Source: Aeromicrobium sp. (GTDB taxonomy: Bacteria > Actinomycetota > Actinomycetes > Propionibacteriales > Nocardioidaceae). From it: a stretch of 32,592 bases of DNA. Shown here one piece after another: positions 30,623 to 32,592 of this stretch. The translations under genes were made by a program, and so were the position numbers. Each line of letters starts with the position of its first letter. The first letter of the stretch is position 1. Location: assembly GCA_025964895.1 (NCBI GenBank), contig JAOPXY010000115.1, positions 1 to 32,592 of the forward strand, in the 5' to 3' direction. The notes beneath the pieces were generated by a model, which saw only the letters and a program-made list of their open reading frames with translations, did not search any database and had not been told where the DNA came from.

Positions 30623-32592
30623 TCAGCTGAATGCCTGCTGCATGAGCGTCGCCTGCTCCTCGACGTGCCGGTTGTGCGAACCGACCGACGGCGCGGACGA
30701 CTCCGGACGCGAGACCCGCAGCAGCGGGAGGCCGTCGAACTCGCCGCTGAAGTGCAGCGCGACGTGCGGCCAGGGGCCCTGGTTCGCCGGCTCGTCCTGC
30801 ACCCAGCGCACCTCGCGGGCGTTGGGGTACTTGGCGACCTCGGCGTTGAGCTCGGCGACCGGACGCGGGTAGATCTGCTCGAGGCGGACGATCGCGGTGC
30901 GGGACTGGCCCGACTCGCGCTTCTCCCGTTCGGCCACGAGATCCCACGTGATGCGGCCCGAGCAGACGAGCACGCGCTCGACCGCCGACGGGTCGGCGAT
31001 CGAGTCGTCGCCGATGACGGGCCGGAACGATCCGGTCGTGAAGTCATCGGGCTGCGAGGCCGCGGCCTTGCTGCGCAACATCGACTTCGGCGTCATGACG
31101 ATCAGCGGACGGTGCTCGCTCTCCAGCGCTTGACGGCGCAGGAGGTGGAAGTACGACGCGGGCGTCGAGGGCTGCGCGACCGTCATGGCGTTGTCGGCGC
31201 ACAGCGTCAGGAAGCGCTCGATGCGGGCCGAGGAGTGGTCGGGGCCCTGCCCCTCGTAGCCGTGCGGCAGCAGCAGCACGACGCCGGACTTCTGCCCCCA
31301 CTTGGTCTCGCCGGCGGAGATGTACTCGTCGATGACCGACTGGGCGCCGTTGACGAAGTCGCCGAACTGCGCCTCCCACAGCGTGAGGGCCTCGGGCCGG
31401 GCGACGGAGTACCCGTACTCGAAGCCGAGCGCCGCGTACTCGCTCAGGAGCGAGTCGTACACGTGGAACGTCGCCTGCTCGTCGCCCACGTTCGCCAGCG
31501 GCGTCCACTCATCGGCGTTCGTGCGGTCTATGATCGTGGCGAAGCGCGACGAGAACGTGCCGCGGCGGGTGTCCTGGCCCGAGATGCGGACCGGACGACC
31601 GTCGAGCAGCAGCGAGCCCAGGGCGAGGATCTCGCCCGTGCCCCAGTCGATCGGTCCCGCCGAGATCGACTGCGCGCGGCGCTGGAGCTGCGGCAGGACC
31701 TTCGGGTGGACCGTGAAGCCCTCGGGGACGTTGGTGTAGGAGTCGGCGATTGCCTTCATCGTCTCGGTGGTGATCGCGGTGATCAGCTCGCCGGTGTGCT
31801 CGGGCTTCTCGGGGTAGTCCGGGGTCCGCGTGTAGTCCGGATCGGACGCGGCTCCCTTGACCTCGGCGAAGTTGCGCTCGAGCTGTGCCTGGTAGTCGGT
31901 GAGGGCTGCCTCGGCCTCCTCGAGCGTGATGTCGCCACGTCCGACCAAAGCCTCGGTGTACAGCTTGCGCACTGACTTCTTGGCGTTGATGACGTCGTAC
32001 ATCAGCGGCTGGGTGAAGCTGGGGTCGTCGCCCTCGTTGTGGCCGCGGCGGCGGTAGCAGACGAGATCGATGACGACGTCCTTGTGGAACGTGCGGCGGT
32101 ACTCGTACGCGAGCTGCGCGACGCGGATGCAGGCCTCGGGGTCGTCGCCGTTGACGTGGAAGACCGGCGCCTGGATCATCCGCGCGACGTCGGTGCAGTA
32201 GGTCGACGAGCGCGACGACGACGGGGAGGTCGTGAAGCCGACCTGGTTGTTGACGATCAGGTGGATCGTGCCACCGGTGCGGTAGCCGCGCAGTTGCGAG
32301 AGGTTGAGCGTCTCGGCGACGACGCCCTGGCCGGCGAACGCCGCGTCGCCGTGGACGAGGACCGGCAGCACCGGGAACTCGCGGCCGCGGTTGAGGCGGT
32401 CCTGCTTGGCGCGGGTGATGCCCTCGAGCACGGGGTCGACGACCTCCAGGTGCGACGGGTTGGCCGCGATCGAGACCTTGACGTTGTCGCCGTTGCCGGA
32501 GGTGAACTCACCCTCGACGCCGAGGTGGTACTTGACGTCGCCCGAGCCCTGGACCGTCCGCGGGTCGATGTTGCCCTCGAACTCACGGAACA
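30623..32592 (-). CDS. kgd: Multifunctional 2-oxoglutarate dehydrogenase E1 (Kgd/OdhA), C-terminal part
   Basis: The last 655 residues of a protein that continues past the right edge; actinobacterial Kgd/OdhA proteins are about 1,230-1,270 residues. Seen are [57 protein letters not shown] and [19 protein letters not shown] from the ThDP-binding part. The transketolase-like domain follows ([48 protein letters not shown]), and the C-terminal domain ends with [16 protein letters not shown]. This E1 unit decarboxylates 2-oxoglutarate in the TCA cycle. The N-terminal acyltransferase-like domain expected in actinobacteria is outside the window. The small DUF6104 and DUF1059 genes follow closely. 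Confidence 0.96.
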   Translation of the reverse strand, partial: FREFEGNIDPRTVQGSGDVKYHLGVEGEFTSGNGDNVKVSIAANPSHLEVVDPVLEGITRAKQDRLNRGREFPVLPVLVHGDAAFAGQGVVAETLNLSQLRGYRTGGTIHLIVNNQVGFTTSPSSSRSSTYCTDVARMIQAPVFHVNGDDPEACIRVAQLAYEYRRTFHKDVVIDLVCYRRRGHNEGDDPSFTQPLMYDVINAKKSVRKLYTEALVGRGDITLEEAEAALTDYQAQLERNFAEVKGAASDPDYTRTPDYPEKPEHTGELITAITTETMKAIADSYTNVPEGFTVHPKVLPQLQRRAQSISAGPIDWGTGEILALGSLLLDGRPVRISGQDTRRGTFSSRFATIIDRTNADEWTPLANVGDEQATFHVYDSLLSEYAALGFEYGYSVARPEALTLWEAQFGDFVNGAQSVIDEYISAGETKWGQKSGVVLLLPHGYEGQGPDHSSARIERFLTLCADNAMTVAQPSTPASYFHLLRRQALESEHRPLIVMTPKSMLRSKAAASQPDDFTTGSFRPVIGDDSIADPSAVERVLVCSGRITWDLVAEREKRESGQSRTAIVRLEQIYPRPVAELNAEVAKYPNAREVRWVQDEPANQGPWPHVALHFSGEFDGLPLLRVSRPESSAPSVGSHNRHVEEQATLMQQAFS

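Noticed and set aside
30269-31975. A 568-codon plus-strand open frame over kgd and the small downstream genes
   Set aside because: It is antisense to conserved Kgd motifs and reads as Arg/Leu/Val-rich noise.

Overview
The window is high-GC DNA (roughly 70% by eye) from an actinobacterium. The aroA/rsgA/hisN block, sigR-rsrA, the tiny ribosomal protein bL37, a PdtaS-type kinase convergent with whiB1, and a Kgd-type 2-oxoglutarate dehydrogenase are actinobacterial hallmarks and resemble, in order and content, the whiB1-pdtaS-sigH-rsgA-aroA neighbourhood of mycobacteria and the sigR region of Streptomyces. I would guess Nocardioidaceae (Aeromicrobium/Nocardioides-like), but that is inference. 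I see no tRNA, rRNA, CRISPR array, intact insertion sequence or phage genes.

Layout. 1-1761: a CoA-transferase pair (scoA, partial scoB) divergent from an IclR regulator, with a 17-bp perfect palindrome between them. 1764-4806: a secreted GH3 glycosidase carrying a PA14 insert, flanked on both sides by two diverged 78-bp palindromic repeats. 4826-8005: a threonine-aldolase-like enzyme and a flavin reductase, then a secreted SGNH esterase with a CRP-type site upstream and a 54-residue acidic peptide gene. 8077-10301: arfB and a PadR regulator, divergent from a TetR regulator, then a CBS-pair protein. 10369-14182 (minus): a likely doxX-aroA-rsgA-hisN transcription unit. 14208-16675: an ECF sigma factor fused to a zinc-finger anti-sigma-like segment, membrane segment(s) and an exported domain, divergent from a protein with a degenerate GGDEF domain. 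16727-19047: SRAP protein, sigR-rsrA, bL37 and a FlK-like thioesterase. 19059-19160: a 102-bp palindrome. 19170-22624: a heterodimeric ABC exporter with one dead ATP site. 22659-25438: a GNAT remnant, an IlvG-like ThDP enzyme and a DUF2785 protein. 25490-27843: pdtaS, whiB1 and a small membrane protein. 27982-30172: malic enzyme and an MDR oxidoreductase. 30238-32592: DUF1059 and DUF6104 small proteins downstream of a partial kgd.

How it works together. Much of the window is housekeeping (shikimate pathway, ribosome assembly and rescue, TCA cycle and anaplerosis) with redox and envelope sensing inserted. sigR has a textbook SigR-type promoter (GGAAT-N18-GTT) placed just ahead of an upstream in-frame start codon, predicting an inducible longer sigma isoform as in Streptomyces. 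The sigma/anti-sigma/exported-domain fusion looks like a one-polypeptide transmembrane signalling device. The least explained structures are the repeat pair around the GH3 gene, the 102-bp palindrome, and the pairing of the sigma fusion with a catalytically dead GGDEF protein.
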